A program made the position numbers and the translations under genes. DNA of 64,000 nt from Qipengyuania citrea. GTDB taxonomy: Bacteria > Pseudomonadota > Alphaproteobacteria > Sphingomonadales > Sphingomonadaceae. The stretch is from the NCBI RefSeq assembly GCF_024171405.1, contig NZ_JALJZT010000001.1, forward strand, positions 62,001 to 126,000. The letters are read 5' to 3'. Under the pieces are notes generated by a model that saw only the letters and a list, made by a program, of their open reading frames with translations, was not told the origin of the DNA and did no database searches. Every line of letters begins with the position of its first letter. The first letter of the stretch is position 1. Shown in pieces: positions 1 to 8,822 of this stretch.

Positions 1-1
1 G

Positions 2-499
2 CTGGTCGACGGCTATCTGGTCTATGTGCTGATCTTCCTCCTGATGGCGGAGGCGGGGCTGTTCGCGCAGGGCAAACGCGGCGGGTTCCTGGCCTATCTG
101 GTCTTCACCGTCCTTTGGGGGCTGGCGATCACCTTCGGCCTTATGCTCCTGATCGTTCCGGGTCTCATCCTGATGGCGCGGTGGATGCCCGGGGTCTGCG
201 ATGTGCTGGTGCGCAATGACGGCGCGGTGCAGGCCATGAAGCAGAGTTGGGAAGCGACCAGCCGCTCGACCGGCGCGCTGATGCTCCACGCAGCGGGGGC
301 ATTTCTTCTGAGCGTGGCGGGCGGGGCGGTATGGGCGTTGCCCGCCAGCCTATGGGGGTCTGCGCCGCTGGCCTTCACGATCCTTGCTAACTTGCTTGCC
401 GTGCTTGCCAGCGTCTGGCTGGTCCTGCTGTCGGTTGCGAGCTACGGGCTGCTGATGGCGCCAGCGGCCAAAGATGCGGCGGTGCAATCTCCCGCTTGA
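2..499 (+). CDS. 5'-truncated multi-pass membrane protein
   Basis: The frame is open from the left edge, so the true start lies outside the window; 165 codons are visible. Most of the protein is hydrophobic: about four membrane segments, with a central IVPGLILMARW stretch followed by a polar loop containing QAMKQSWEAT. That Pro-Gly-(aliphatic)-Arg-Trp hairpin followed by an A..QSW helix resembles the YciC/GDPD-membrane-domain type of integral membrane protein, but the similarity is loose and no function should be assigned. It ends 71 bases before topA on the same strand. Confidence 0.6.
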   Translation: MVDGYLVYVLIFLLMAEAGLFAQGKRGGFLAYLVFTVLWGLAITFGLMLLIVPGLILMARWMPGVCDVLVRNDGAVQAMKQSWEATSRSTGALMLHAAGAFLLSVAGGAVWALPASLWGSAPLAFTILANLLAVLASVWLVLLSVASYGLLMAPAAKDAAVQSPA

Positions 500-570
500 C
501 GGCGCTCTTACCCGGGCCCCATTTTCGCGCGTATACGCACGTACACACGTAAGGGACTGTTTTTACCTCC

Positions 571-3162
571 ATGCAACTGGTCATCGTCGAATCGCCCGCC
601 AAGGCGAAAACCATCGAGAAATATCTCGGCAAGGACTTCAAGGTTCTCGCCAGCTATGGTCACGTCCGCGACCTGCCGCCCAAGGATGGCAGCGTGCGCC
701 CGGACGAGGATTTCGCGATGGACTGGGAGCTCTATCGCGACAAGCAGAAGCGCTTCAAGGAAATCAGCGACGCGGCGAAGGGCGCCGACCGCCTGGTCCT
801 CGCGACCGACCCCGACCGCGAGGGCGAGGCGATTTCGTGGCACGTGCGCGAGCTGCTGGCGAAGCGCAAGACGCTGCCCGCCAAGGTTGACCGGGTGACG
901 TTCAACGCGATCACCAAACAGGCGGTGACCGATGCGATGAAGGCCCCGCGCGAGCTCGACCAGCCGCTGATCGACGCCTATCTCGCGCGCCGCGCGCTCG
1001 ACTATCTCTATGGATTCACGCTGTCGCCCGTACTGTGGCGGCGCCTGCCCGGCGCCAAGAGCGCGGGCCGCGTGCAATCGGTCGCGCTGCGGCTGATCGT
1101 CGACCGCGAGATCGAGATCGAGCATTTCCGCGCCGACGAATACTGGTCGGTGATCGCCAAGCTGCAGCAGGACGGCAGCGAGTTCGACGCGCGGCTGGTC
1201 CGGTTCGAGGGCAAGAAACTCGACAAGCTGACGCTCGGTGACGAGGGCAGCGCCGCCGCCGCGAAGCAGGCGGTCGAAACCGCCAACTTCACGGTCGAGG
1301 AAGTCGAGACCAAGCCGTTCAAGCGCAATCCCGCGCCGCCGTTCACCACCTCGACGCTGCAACAGGAAGCCGCGCGCAAGCTTGGTTTTTCCGCCAGCCA
1401 CACGATGCGCTGTGCGCAATCGCTCTACGAAGCGGGCTCGATCACCTACATGCGGACCGACGGCGTCAGCATGGACGGCAGCGCGATTTCCGCCTGCCGC
1501 AAGGCGGTCGCCGATCGCTATGGCGGCCATGCGCTCCCCGACAGCCCGCGCATGTACAAGACGAAAGCCAAGAATGCGCAGGAAGCGCATGAGGCGATCC
1601 GTCCGACCGACTTCAACCGCGACCGTGCGGGCAGCGGCGACGAGGGCCGGCTCTACGACCTCATCTTCAAGCGCGCGATGGCCAGCCAGATGGCCGCCGC
1701 CTCGCTCGAACGCACCACCGTCACGCTGCGCGAGGCCACCGGCCAGCACGAATTGCGCGCCACCGGGCAGGTGGTGAAATACCCCGGCTTCCTCGCGGTC
1801 TACCAGGAAGGGCGCGACGACGCGGAGGACGATGAAGAGGGCCTGCTGCCCGCCATCGCCAAGGGCGACAGCCCGCTCAAGAAGGGCGTCGAAGCAAACC
1901 AGCACTTCACCCAGCCGCCGCCGCGGTTTTCCGAGGCGAGCCTGGTCAAGCGGCTCGAGGAACTCGGCATCGGCCGCCCCTCGACCTATGCCAGCACGAT
2001 CCAGACGCTGCGCGACCGCGCCTATGTGCGGATGGAGAAGAACCGCTTCTTCGCCGAGGAAAGCGGGCGCCTGCTGACCGCCTTCCTCGAACGCTTCTTC
2101 CCGCAATATGTCGCCTTCGACTACACCGCCGGGCTCGAGGACGAGCTCGATACGGTCAGCGACGGGCGCGAGGACTGGAAGAAGCTGCTCGAGGCCTTCT
2201 GGCGCGACTTCAAGCCCAAGACCGAAGAGGTGATGGACAAGAAGCCTTCGGAAGTGACCGAAGTGCTCGACGAATTCCTGTCCGACTACCTGTTCCCCGA
2301 ACGCGCCGACGGCAAGGACCCGCGCCATTGCCCGCTGTGCGAGACCGAAGGCCGCGAAGGCGGCCGGCTGGCGCTGCGTGGTGGCCGCTACGGCGCGTTC
2401 GTCGCCTGCGCCAATTACCCCGACTGCAAGTTCACGCGCCAGTTCGCCAAGCCCGGCGGCGAGGGCGATGACGGCGCCGATGACGGGGTGATGGGCGAGG
2501 ATCCCGAAACCGGCCTCCCGGTCGAACGCAAGACGGGACGTTTCGGCCCCTACATCCAGCTGGGCGAGGGCAAGGAAGCCAAGCGCGCGAGCATTCCCAA
2601 GGACCTCGACGATTTCGATCTCGAATGGGCCCTGAAGCTGCTCAGCCTGCCGCGGATCGTCGGGACGCATCCCGAGACCGGCAAGGAAATCGAAGCCGCG
2701 ATAGGACGTTACGGCCCGTACCTGCGGCATGATGGCAAATACGCCAAGCTGCAGAGCACGCGCGACGTGTTCGACACCGGCATGAACGCGGCGGTCACGC
2801 TGCTTGCCGAAGCCGCCAATCGCAAAGGCGGTGGGCGCGGCAAGGCCGAACCGATCAAGACGCTGGGCGAACATCCGACCAGCGGCGCCGAGATGAAGGT
2901 GATGCCGGGCCGCTACGGCCCCTATGTCACCGACGGCACCACCAATGCGACGATCCCCAAGGACATGAAGCCCGAGGACGTCACCGAGGCGCAGGCGATC
3001 GAACTGATCGATGCGCGCGCGGCCAAGGGTCCGGCGAAAAAGAAGAAGGCCGCGCCCAAGAAGAAGGCGGCGGCGAAGAAGAAGCCCGCCGCCAAGAAGG
3101 CCCCCGCGAAGAATAAGGCTCCGGCCAAAAAGGCAGCTGCCAAGAAGGCGGAGGCGGGCTGA
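571..3162 (+). CDS. topA: DNA topoisomerase I
   Basis: Type IA topoisomerase that relaxes negative supercoils by transient cleavage of one DNA strand. The 863-residue product opens with the TOPRIM domain (MQLVIVESPAKAKTIEKYLG, then ATDPDREGEAI) and carries the active-site tyrosine in SITYMRTDG, about residue 293. A C4 zinc-ribbon-like segment (CPLC ... CANYPDC) follows at about 587-617, then repeated RxGPYI/RYGPYV modules. The last ~45 residues are almost only Lys, Ala and Pro, a histone H1-like tail that probably aids DNA binding. ATG is chosen because it begins exactly at the conserved N-terminus. The next gene overlaps its stop by one base. Confidence 0.97.
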   Translation: MQLVIVESPAKAKTIEKYLGKDFKVLASYGHVRDLPPKDGSVRPDEDFAMDWELYRDKQKRFKEISDAAKGADRLVLATDPDREGEAISWHVRELLAKRKTLPAKVDRVTFNAITKQAVTDAMKAPRELDQPLIDAYLARRALDYLYGFTLSPVLWRRLPGAKSAGRVQSVALRLIVDREIEIEHFRADEYWSVIAKLQQDGSEFDARLVRFEGKKLDKLTLGDEGSAAAAKQAVETANFTVEEVETKPFKRNPAPPFTTSTLQQEAARKLGFSASHTMRCAQSLYEAGSITYMRTDGVSMDGSAISACRKAVADRYGGHALPDSPRMYKTKAKNAQEAHEAIRPTDFNRDRAGSGDEGRLYDLIFKRAMASQMAAASLERTTVTLREATGQHELRATGQVVKYPGFLAVYQEGRDDAEDDEEGLLPAIAKGDSPLKKGVEANQHFTQPPPRFSEASLVKRLEELGIGRPSTYASTIQTLRDRAYVRMEKNRFFAEESGRLLTAFLERFFPQYVAFDYTAGLEDELDTVSDGREDWKKLLEAFWRDFKPKTEEVMDKKPSEVTEVLDEFLSDYLFPERADGKDPRHCPLCETEGREGGRLALRGGRYGAFVACANYPDCKFTRQFAKPGGEGDDGADDGVMGEDPETGLPVERKTGRFGPYIQLGEGKEAKRASIPKDLDDFDLEWALKLLSLPRIVGTHPETGKEIEAAIGRYGPYLRHDGKYAKLQSTRDVFDTGMNAAVTLLAEAANRKGGGRGKAEPIKTLGEHPTSGAEMKVMPGRYGPYVTDGTTNATIPKDMKPEDVTEAQAIELIDARAAKGPAKKKKAAPKKKAAAKKKPAAKKAPAKNKAPAKKAAAKKAEAG

Positions 3163-3344
3163 TGGCGAAGGAGCGTTTCGAACGCCACAAGCAGCCGTGG
3201 AAGTCCGAGGAAGCGGGGCAATTGCGGCTGCTCGCGGGCAAGGGCAAGGGCCTCAGGGAAATCGCCAAGGCGATCGGCCGCAGCGAGGAATCGACCAAGG
3301 ACTTCGCCAAGAAGAACAAGATCGAGATCCTGAAGAAGCGGTAG
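3162..3344 (+). CDS. small basic helix-turn-helix-like protein
   Basis: A 60-residue, strongly basic protein whose ATG shares one base with the topA stop (TGATG), so translation is probably coupled. Residues ~14-50 (LRLLAGKGKGLREIAKAIGR, then SEESTKDFAKK) look like a short homeodomain-like HTH of the kind that begins GcrA-type proteins (a helix, then REIAKAIG, then a recognition helix). No other domain fits in the length. A DNA-binding accessory or regulator made together with topoisomerase I is an inference; the sequence shows only the fold-like pattern and the coupling. Confidence 0.75.
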   Translation: MAKERFERHKQPWKSEEAGQLRLLAGKGKGLREIAKAIGRSEESTKDFAKKNKIEILKKR

Positions 3345-3356
3345 GGGAGCGCCCGA

Positions 3357-4610
3357 TCAGAGCCGTACGTAACCTACGGCGAGGCTGGCCGCCAGCGCCA
3401 CCATGCTGGCCGCCAGCGCCCATGCCGCGGGGCGGGCCTGGCGTCCGCCATAGGCGAGCGTGACACCCAGTTTCACGCTCATATTGGCGAGGATCGTTCC
3501 CGCTATGGCGAGCGCGGCGAGCCGGGGTGCGATGGTGCCCGGCTCCAGCCCGCCGGCGGTGACGATGGCGGCATCGACGTCCATGCTGCCCATGAGCAGC
3601 AGCAGGACCGCGATCCCTTCTTCGCCGAAGCGCGTTTCGGCCCAGCGCGCGGCGACCGCAGCCACGGCCACGAAGGCGACGAAGGTCAGCGCGGGCAGCA
3701 TGGCGATCGGATTGCCGGGCGGGGCGGGGCCGGTGGTCGCGGGCGCCGCGCGGTAGAGCCACAGCGCCGCAGCGAAGCCCGCCAGCAGCGCCGGGGCGAC
3801 GAGGATTGCGAAATCGGCCAGCAGGCTCGTCGCCAGCACCGCGACCAGGATGATCACCCGCAGATACATGACCGCGCTGGCCAGCGCGATGCCCGCATTC
3901 TCCGCGCCGTGCCCGGCGCCTGCGCCAAGCCGCTGGGCGAATGAATGCGTCACTGCGGTGGAACTGTAGGCGCCGCCGATGACGGCGGTCGCAATGGTCC
4001 CGCGGCGCGCGCCGAACAGGCGGTTGGCGACATAGCCGGCGAAGGAAAAGCCGGTGACGATGATGACCACCAGCCACAGGGTGCGCGGCTCCCACGCGTC
4101 GTAGGGGCCATAGCGCCCCTCGGGCAGGAAGGGGAACACCGCCAGCGCGATCACCGCATAACGCGTGAAGGCCTTGATATCGGCCTCGTCGAGCGCGCCG
4201 ACCCAGCGGTGGACTTCGGTGCGCAGCGCGAGGATCAGCGTGACCACCGCCGCGCCCGCGACCGCCAGTGCCTCTTCGCCGATCCCGGCGAGGAACCCCA
4301 GACCCAGCGTGACCATGGCGGCGACCGCGCTGGTTGCATCGGGCTTGCCGCTGTCGAGCACCGCGCGCGAATAGCCGATCGCTACAATGGCGGTGGCCGC
4401 TGCAAAGACGAGGCCCGAGGCCACCGCGAAGCCATGGCCCGCGATAACACCCGCCAGTCCCGCTGCCACGCCCAGCAGGGTAAAGGTGCGGACCCCGGCA
4501 ACCCGCATGCCGGGGGTCTCGTCACGCAGCTTCCATCCCCGCTCGATCCCCACCAGCAGCCCGGCCGCGAGCGCGGCAGCCAACTGGGGGAGGGAATCGA
4601 GCGCGAGCAT
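3357..4610 (-). CDS. MgtC/SapB-DUF4010 family membrane protein
   Basis: A 417-residue integral membrane protein. The N-terminal GLLVGIERGWKLR matches the MgtC-family signature (G-x-L-x-G-x-E-R), and the rest has about ten hydrophobic segments, including VIGGAYSSTAVTHSFAQR, typical of the DUF4010 C-terminal half. The physiological role of this long MgtC/DUF4010 group is not settled. ATG at 4610 is chosen because the protein starts there just before the first hydrophobic helix; the frame stays open further upstream through era, but that is read-through. It lies 17 bases downstream of the era stop, probably at the end of the lepB-rnc-era transcript. Confidence 0.88.
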   Translation of the reverse strand: MLALDSLPQLAAALAAGLLVGIERGWKLRDETPGMRVAGVRTFTLLGVAAGLAGVIAGHGFAVASGLVFAAATAIVAIGYSRAVLDSGKPDATSAVAAMVTLGLGFLAGIGEEALAVAGAAVVTLILALRTEVHRWVGALDEADIKAFTRYAVIALAVFPFLPEGRYGPYDAWEPRTLWLVVIIVTGFSFAGYVANRLFGARRGTIATAVIGGAYSSTAVTHSFAQRLGAGAGHGAENAGIALASAVMYLRVIILVAVLATSLLADFAILVAPALLAGFAAALWLYRAAPATTGPAPPGNPIAMLPALTFVAFVAVAAVAARWAETRFGEEGIAVLLLLMGSMDVDAAIVTAGGLEPGTIAPRLAALAIAGTILANMSVKLGVTLAYGGRQARPAAWALAASMVALAASLAVGYVRL

Positions 4611-4627
4611 TGCCGGTGCGAAGAGCC

Positions 4628-5530
4628 CTAGCTCTTCCAGTCCAGCCCGATTTCCTCGAACATTTCCTTGTCCTCGCTCCACCGCTCGTCGGTCTTGACG
4701 TGGAGGAACAGGTGGACCTTCTGGCCGAGCAGTTCGGTCAGTTCCTTGCGCGCGGCCTCGCCGATGGCCTTGATTTTCGAGCCGCCCTTGCCGAGCACGA
4801 TGGCGCGCTGGTTGTCGCGGATGACCACGATCTGCTGGTGGATCTCGACGCTGCCATCGGGACGCTGGATGTATTTCTCGGGCCGCACCGCACTGTCGTA
4901 GGGCAGTTCCTCGTGCAGCTGCTGGTAGAGCTGTTCGCGGGTAATTTCGGTGGCGAGCAGGCGTTCGCTGGCATCGCTGACCTGGTCTTCGGGATACATC
5001 CACACGCCTTCGGGCATCATGCCGGCCAGCGCTTCCTTCATCTCGGGCACCCCGTCGCCGGTGAGCGCGGAGACGAAATAGATATCGGCGAAGTCGACCT
5101 TGCCCACCAGGTCCTGCGCCAGCGCGAGCAGCGGTTCCTTCTTCGCCACATCGACCTTGTTGAGCACGAGGATCTTGCGTTCGGGGCGCTGCGCGACCTG
5201 TTCGAGCAGCGGTTCGAGCTCGTGCCGCCGCTGCTTGACCGGATCGACCATCAGCAGCACCGCATCGGCGGCTTCCGCGCCTTCCCAGGCCGCGCTGACC
5301 ATCGCGCGGTCGAGCCGCCGCTTGGGCGCGAAAATGCCCGGCGTATCGACCAGGATCATCTGCGTGTTGCCGTGCAGCGCGATGCCCATCATCCGCGCCC
5401 GCGTGGTCTGCGCCTTGGCGCTGGTGATCGCGACCTTCTGGCCGACCAGCTGGTTGACCAGCGTGCTCTTGCCCGCATTGGGCGCACCCAGCACGGCGAC
5501 CACGCCGCATTTGGTTGTTTCCTGCGTCAC
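4628..5530 (-). CDS. era: GTPase Era
   Basis: Essential GTPase that binds 16S rRNA and helps mature the 30S subunit. The 300-residue product has the G1 loop GAPNAGKST, the G2 region TTRAR, G3 DTPGI and G4 NKVD. A C-terminal KH domain carries the GKGGSKIK loop. The start is GTG, placed on the four-base GTGA overlap with the rnc stop; no ATG precedes the G1 motif closely enough. Order lepB-rnc-era is a classic alphaproteobacterial arrangement joining RNase III with a ribosome maturation factor. Confidence 0.97.
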   Translation of the reverse strand: MTQETTKCGVVAVLGAPNAGKSTLVNQLVGQKVAITSAKAQTTRARMMGIALHGNTQMILVDTPGIFAPKRRLDRAMVSAAWEGAEAADAVLLMVDPVKQRRHELEPLLEQVAQRPERKILVLNKVDVAKKEPLLALAQDLVGKVDFADIYFVSALTGDGVPEMKEALAGMMPEGVWMYPEDQVSDASERLLATEITREQLYQQLHEELPYDSAVRPEKYIQRPDGSVEIHQQIVVIRDNQRAIVLGKGGSKIKAIGEAARKELTELLGQKVHLFLHVKTDERWSEDKEMFEEIGLDWKS

Positions 5531-6198
5531 CCGAACGTCTCCATGAATATGCGTGCCGCCTGCTTTTCGGCTTCCTGCTTGCTGCCCGCGGTGCCTTCCG
5601 CCTCGCCGACCTTGTGGACCTTCACCCGCACGGTGAACCGCGCCGCGTGATCGGGGCCCGAACGGTCGACCAGCTCGTATTCGGGCGGGCGCCGCTGGTT
5701 GCCCGCGGCCCATTCCTGGAGCGCGCTCTTGGGATGCTTGGACTTGCCCGCACCGCTTTCCAGCGCGGGTCGCCACAATAGCTGGACCACGCTGCGCGCA
5801 GGCTCGAACCCGTTGTCGAGGAATTCGGCGCCCAGCAATGCTTCCATCACATCGCCGAGGATATTGTCGCTGTCGCGCCCGCCGTCGCTGCTCGCCTGCT
5901 TGGAAATACGGATATGCGGCGCCAGCCCGATGCCGCGCGCGACCTGCGCGCACATTTCGCGGCTGACGATGGCGTTGAGCCGCTGCGCCAGCTTGCCCTC
6001 GGGCGCATCGCTGCGCGCATAGAGCCAGTCGGCGATCGACAGGCCGAGCACGCGGTCGCCAAGGAATTCGAGCCGTTCGTAATCCTGTTTCTCGCCCATG
6101 CTGCCATGCGTCAGCGCGGCGAACCACAGCGTCTCGTCCTTCACCGTGAAACCGGTCTTGGCGAGCCAGTCGCGTGCGGCGGGCTCGAGCGCGCTCAT
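5527..6198 (-). CDS. rnc: ribonuclease III
   Basis: Double-strand-specific endoribonuclease for rRNA precursor and mRNA processing. The 223-residue protein shows the RNase III signature ERLEFLGDRVLGL, then DNILGDVMEALLGA with the second acidic metal-binding cluster. A C-terminal dsRNA-binding domain runs from about PKSALQEWAAG to SKQEAEKQAA. Its ATG overlaps the lepB stop by four bases (ATGA) and its stop overlaps the era GTG by four, so the three genes are tightly translationally coupled. Confidence 0.97.
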   Translation of the reverse strand: MSALEPAARDWLAKTGFTVKDETLWFAALTHGSMGEKQDYERLEFLGDRVLGLSIADWLYARSDAPEGKLAQRLNAIVSREMCAQVARGIGLAPHIRISKQASSDGGRDSDNILGDVMEALLGAEFLDNGFEPARSVVQLLWRPALESGAGKSKHPKSALQEWAAGNQRRPPEYELVDRSGPDHAARFTVRVKVHKVGEAEGTAGSKQEAEKQAARIFMETFG

Positions 6199-7091
6199 AT
6201 GTCGGCTCCGATGCGGTTCCAGCGCGCCGCGCTGAACCAGGTCCACGGCAGATGCCATTCGGCCGTCCCGTCGCTCGACCACAACACGCGGCTGGCGCGC
6301 CCGACCAGCAGTTCGGCATCGACCAGCCCGACCCCGCCATCGCGCACTGCGGGGAAGCGGCTGTCGAGCGAATTGTCGCGGTTGTCGCCCATCATGAACA
6401 GATGGCCCGCAGGCACGATCACCGGCTCGGTATTGTCGGGATCGACGCGCAGCGGATTGCCGCGCGCATCGGTCGCGATCTGGCCGGTCTCGTCGGTCAG
6501 CAGGCGCGCGCCGACATTGCCGAAATCGACCGTCAGATAGCTGCGGCCCGAAGGCAATGTCTCGCGGAACTGGCGATAGCGGCAAATCGTCCCGTCCATC
6601 ACCACGCCCCCATCGCGTCGGCAACCGGTGTTGGCGCTCATCGGGATATCGGCCGCGCCGGCATCCTCCTTGGGCAGCGGGGTGCCGTTGAGGATGACCA
6701 CGCCGTCCTGCACCGCCACCGTATCGCCGGGCAGGCCGATCACGCGCTTGACGTAATCCACCCCCGTTACCGGGTGCTTGAAGATCGCCACATCGCCGCG
6801 TTCGGGCAGGCTGGCGAAGAACCGCCCCTCGAACAGGTCGGGTTCGCCGGGGAGCGAATATTTCGAAAACCCATAGGGCCACTTCGCCGCGACGAGGTAA
6901 TCGCCATTGCGCAGGTTGGGCAGCATGCTCTCGCTGGGAATGGTGAAGGGCGAGAAGATGAAGCTGCGGAAGATCAGCACCACGAGCACCAGCTTGGTGA
7001 CGAACCACAGGAAGCTGCCGAGCGTCTCCTTGTCTTTCGGTTCGCTCGAACTGGTCGGGGGCGAATGCGGATCCAGGGCGCGGTCTGTCAT
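6195..7091 (-). CDS. lepB: signal peptidase I
   Basis: Membrane-bound serine protease that removes signal peptides from exported proteins. The 298-residue product has one N-terminal membrane segment (FVTKLVLVVLIFRSFIFSPF) after a polar 30-residue leader. The catalytic Ser box PSESMLPNL follows, then the Lys box YVKRVIGLPGD and the C-terminal GDNRDNSLDSR box. All catalytic boxes of the S26 family are intact. First gene of the lepB-rnc-era cluster, divergent from pgi with 67 bases between the starts. Confidence 0.96.
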   Translation of the reverse strand: MTDRALDPHSPPTSSSEPKDKETLGSFLWFVTKLVLVVLIFRSFIFSPFTIPSESMLPNLRNGDYLVAAKWPYGFSKYSLPGEPDLFEGRFFASLPERGDVAIFKHPVTGVDYVKRVIGLPGDTVAVQDGVVILNGTPLPKEDAGAADIPMSANTGCRRDGGVVMDGTICRYRQFRETLPSGRSYLTVDFGNVGARLLTDETGQIATDARGNPLRVDPDNTEPVIVPAGHLFMMGDNRDNSLDSRFPAVRDGGVGLVDAELLVGRASRVLWSSDGTAEWHLPWTWFSAARWNRIGADI

Positions 7092-7158
7092 GCGGGCTTC
7101 TCAATCATCGCGGAGTTCCCTAGTCGCGCACCTGCGGACACGAAAGGATTTTTGCACC

Positions 7159-8715
7159 ATGACCTCTGCTGCCGATATCTGGGACCAGCTTGCCGCGCTC
7201 CCGCGCCCGACGCTGGGCGAATTGTTCAGCGCCGTTCGCGACGGCGGCGAAGGCGCGGACGAGCCGGGCGGCGCCGACCGCGTCGCCATGCTCTCGGGCC
7301 GGATCGCGCTCGATGAAGGCGGGATCCTGTTCGACTGGTCGAAGACGCATCTCGACCGCGCGGTGATCGCGCGCTTCGAACAGCTCGCCGAGGCGATGGA
7401 CTTCGCCGGCAAGCGTGCCAGGCTGTTCGCCGGTGAAGTGGTCAATCCGACCGAAGGCCGCGCCGCCGACCACGCGACTTTGCGCGGCACGGGCGAAGGC
7501 GCCAAGGTCGAGGAAGCGATGGCGCTGATCGACCGCATGGGCATGCTGGTGGAGGCGATCCACCAGGGCGCGCTGGGCGAGATCGAGCACCTGATCCACA
7601 TCGGTATCGGCGGCAGCGCGCTCGGCCCCGCGCTGGGGGTCGACGCGCTCGGCCGTGACCTCAGCTATTGCGATGTCCATGTCGTGTCCAACATCGACGG
7701 CGTCGCGCTCGAGGCAGCCTTTGCGAAGTGCGATCCGGCCAAGACGCTGATCGCGGTGGCCAGCAAGACCTTCACCACGATCGAGACGATGACCAATGCC
7801 GCCAGCGCGCTCAAATGGCTGGGCGACAATGGCGTCTCCGATCCCGGCGGGCGCGTGATCGCGCTGACCGCCAATCCCGAAGGCGCGGTCGAATGGGGCG
7901 TTGACGAAACACGCATCCTGCCGTTCCAGGAAAGCGTCGGCGGGCGTTACTCGATCTGGTCCTCGATCGGCTTTCCGATCGCGATGGCGGTGGGGATGGA
8001 CGATTTCCGCGCCATGCTCGCGGGCGCCAAGGCGGTGGACGAACATTTCCGCGACACCGACGGCGCGGCCAACCTCGTCCTGCGCGCGGCCTTCGCCGAT
8101 CTCTATTACACCCGCGTGCGCGGCTGCCAGACCCGCGCCGTGTTCGCCTATGACGAACGCCTCGGCCTGTTCCCCGATTACCTCCAGCAGCTCGAAATGG
8201 AATCGAACGGCAAGCGCGTCACCGCCGACATGCAGCCGGTCGATGGCCCGACCGCGCCGATCACCTGGGGCGGGGTGGGCACCGATGCGCAGCATGCGGT
8301 GTTCCAGCTGCTCCACCAGGGCACGCATCTGGTGCCGGTCGATTTCATCGCCAGCATCGCGCCGGGCGACGAGCTCGACCCCGCGCACCACCGCATCCTG
8401 CTGATGAACTGCTTTGCGCAAGGCGCGGCGCTGATGGCAGGCAAGCAGGGCGCGGACCCCGCGCGCAACTATCCCGGCGACCGCCCCAGCGCGACGATCC
8501 TGTGCGACGACCTCGACGCCGCCGCACTGGGCGCGCTGATCGCCTTCCACGAGCACCGCGTCTTCGCCAGCGCGGTGCTGATGGGCATCAACCCCTTCGA
8601 CCAGTTCGGGGTCGAACTGGGCAAGCAGATGGCCAAGGCAATCGAACAGGGCGGCGAGCAATTTGACGCGAGCACCGAAGGGCTGCTGGCAGCGGCGGGA
8701 TTGGCTTCCGACTGA
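7159..8715 (+). CDS. pgi: glucose-6-phosphate isomerase
   Basis: Interconverts glucose 6-phosphate and fructose 6-phosphate. The 518-residue product carries GIGGSALGP in the sugar-phosphate-binding half, the family signature SVGGRYSIWSSIG, and the C-terminal HQGTHLVPVDF and FDQFGVELGKQ stretches with the catalytic His and Lys regions. The reading frame is open upstream to 6907 through the lepB promoter area, but ATG 7159 gives the family N-terminus (MTSAADIWDQLAAL). Slightly shorter than the E. coli enzyme (549), as is usual in this group. Confidence 0.95.
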   Translation: MTSAADIWDQLAALPRPTLGELFSAVRDGGEGADEPGGADRVAMLSGRIALDEGGILFDWSKTHLDRAVIARFEQLAEAMDFAGKRARLFAGEVVNPTEGRAADHATLRGTGEGAKVEEAMALIDRMGMLVEAIHQGALGEIEHLIHIGIGGSALGPALGVDALGRDLSYCDVHVVSNIDGVALEAAFAKCDPAKTLIAVASKTFTTIETMTNAASALKWLGDNGVSDPGGRVIALTANPEGAVEWGVDETRILPFQESVGGRYSIWSSIGFPIAMAVGMDDFRAMLAGAKAVDEHFRDTDGAANLVLRAAFADLYYTRVRGCQTRAVFAYDERLGLFPDYLQQLEMESNGKRVTADMQPVDGPTAPITWGGVGTDAQHAVFQLLHQGTHLVPVDFIASIAPGDELDPAHHRILLMNCFAQGAALMAGKQGADPARNYPGDRPSATILCDDLDAAALGALIAFHEHRVFASAVLMGINPFDQFGVELGKQMAKAIEQGGEQFDASTEGLLAAAGLASD

Positions 8716-8822
8716 GGCCGCAACCCACGCAATTCGGGAACTTCGCGGCATCCGGAGTTTTGATGCTGGTAACCGCTCACGCAGAGGCGGCACGTCGCTA
8801 GAAGTCGTATGAGACCCACCGG

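Noticed and set aside
508..2874. Long antisense open frame opposite topA
   Set aside because: GC-rich third positions leave many long antisense frames open. This one has biased, low-complexity composition and lies wholly over a certain gene.
4611..5510. N-terminal extension of the MgtC/DUF4010 protein through the era region
   Set aside because: It lies out of frame over era and is Arg/Ala-rich shadow translation. ATG 4610 fits the family.
8735..8770. GGGAAC...AGTTT resembling an EcfG (general stress) promoter before the LOV kinase
   Set aside because: Spacing between GGAAC and the -10-like word is about two bases too short and the CGTT core is missing.
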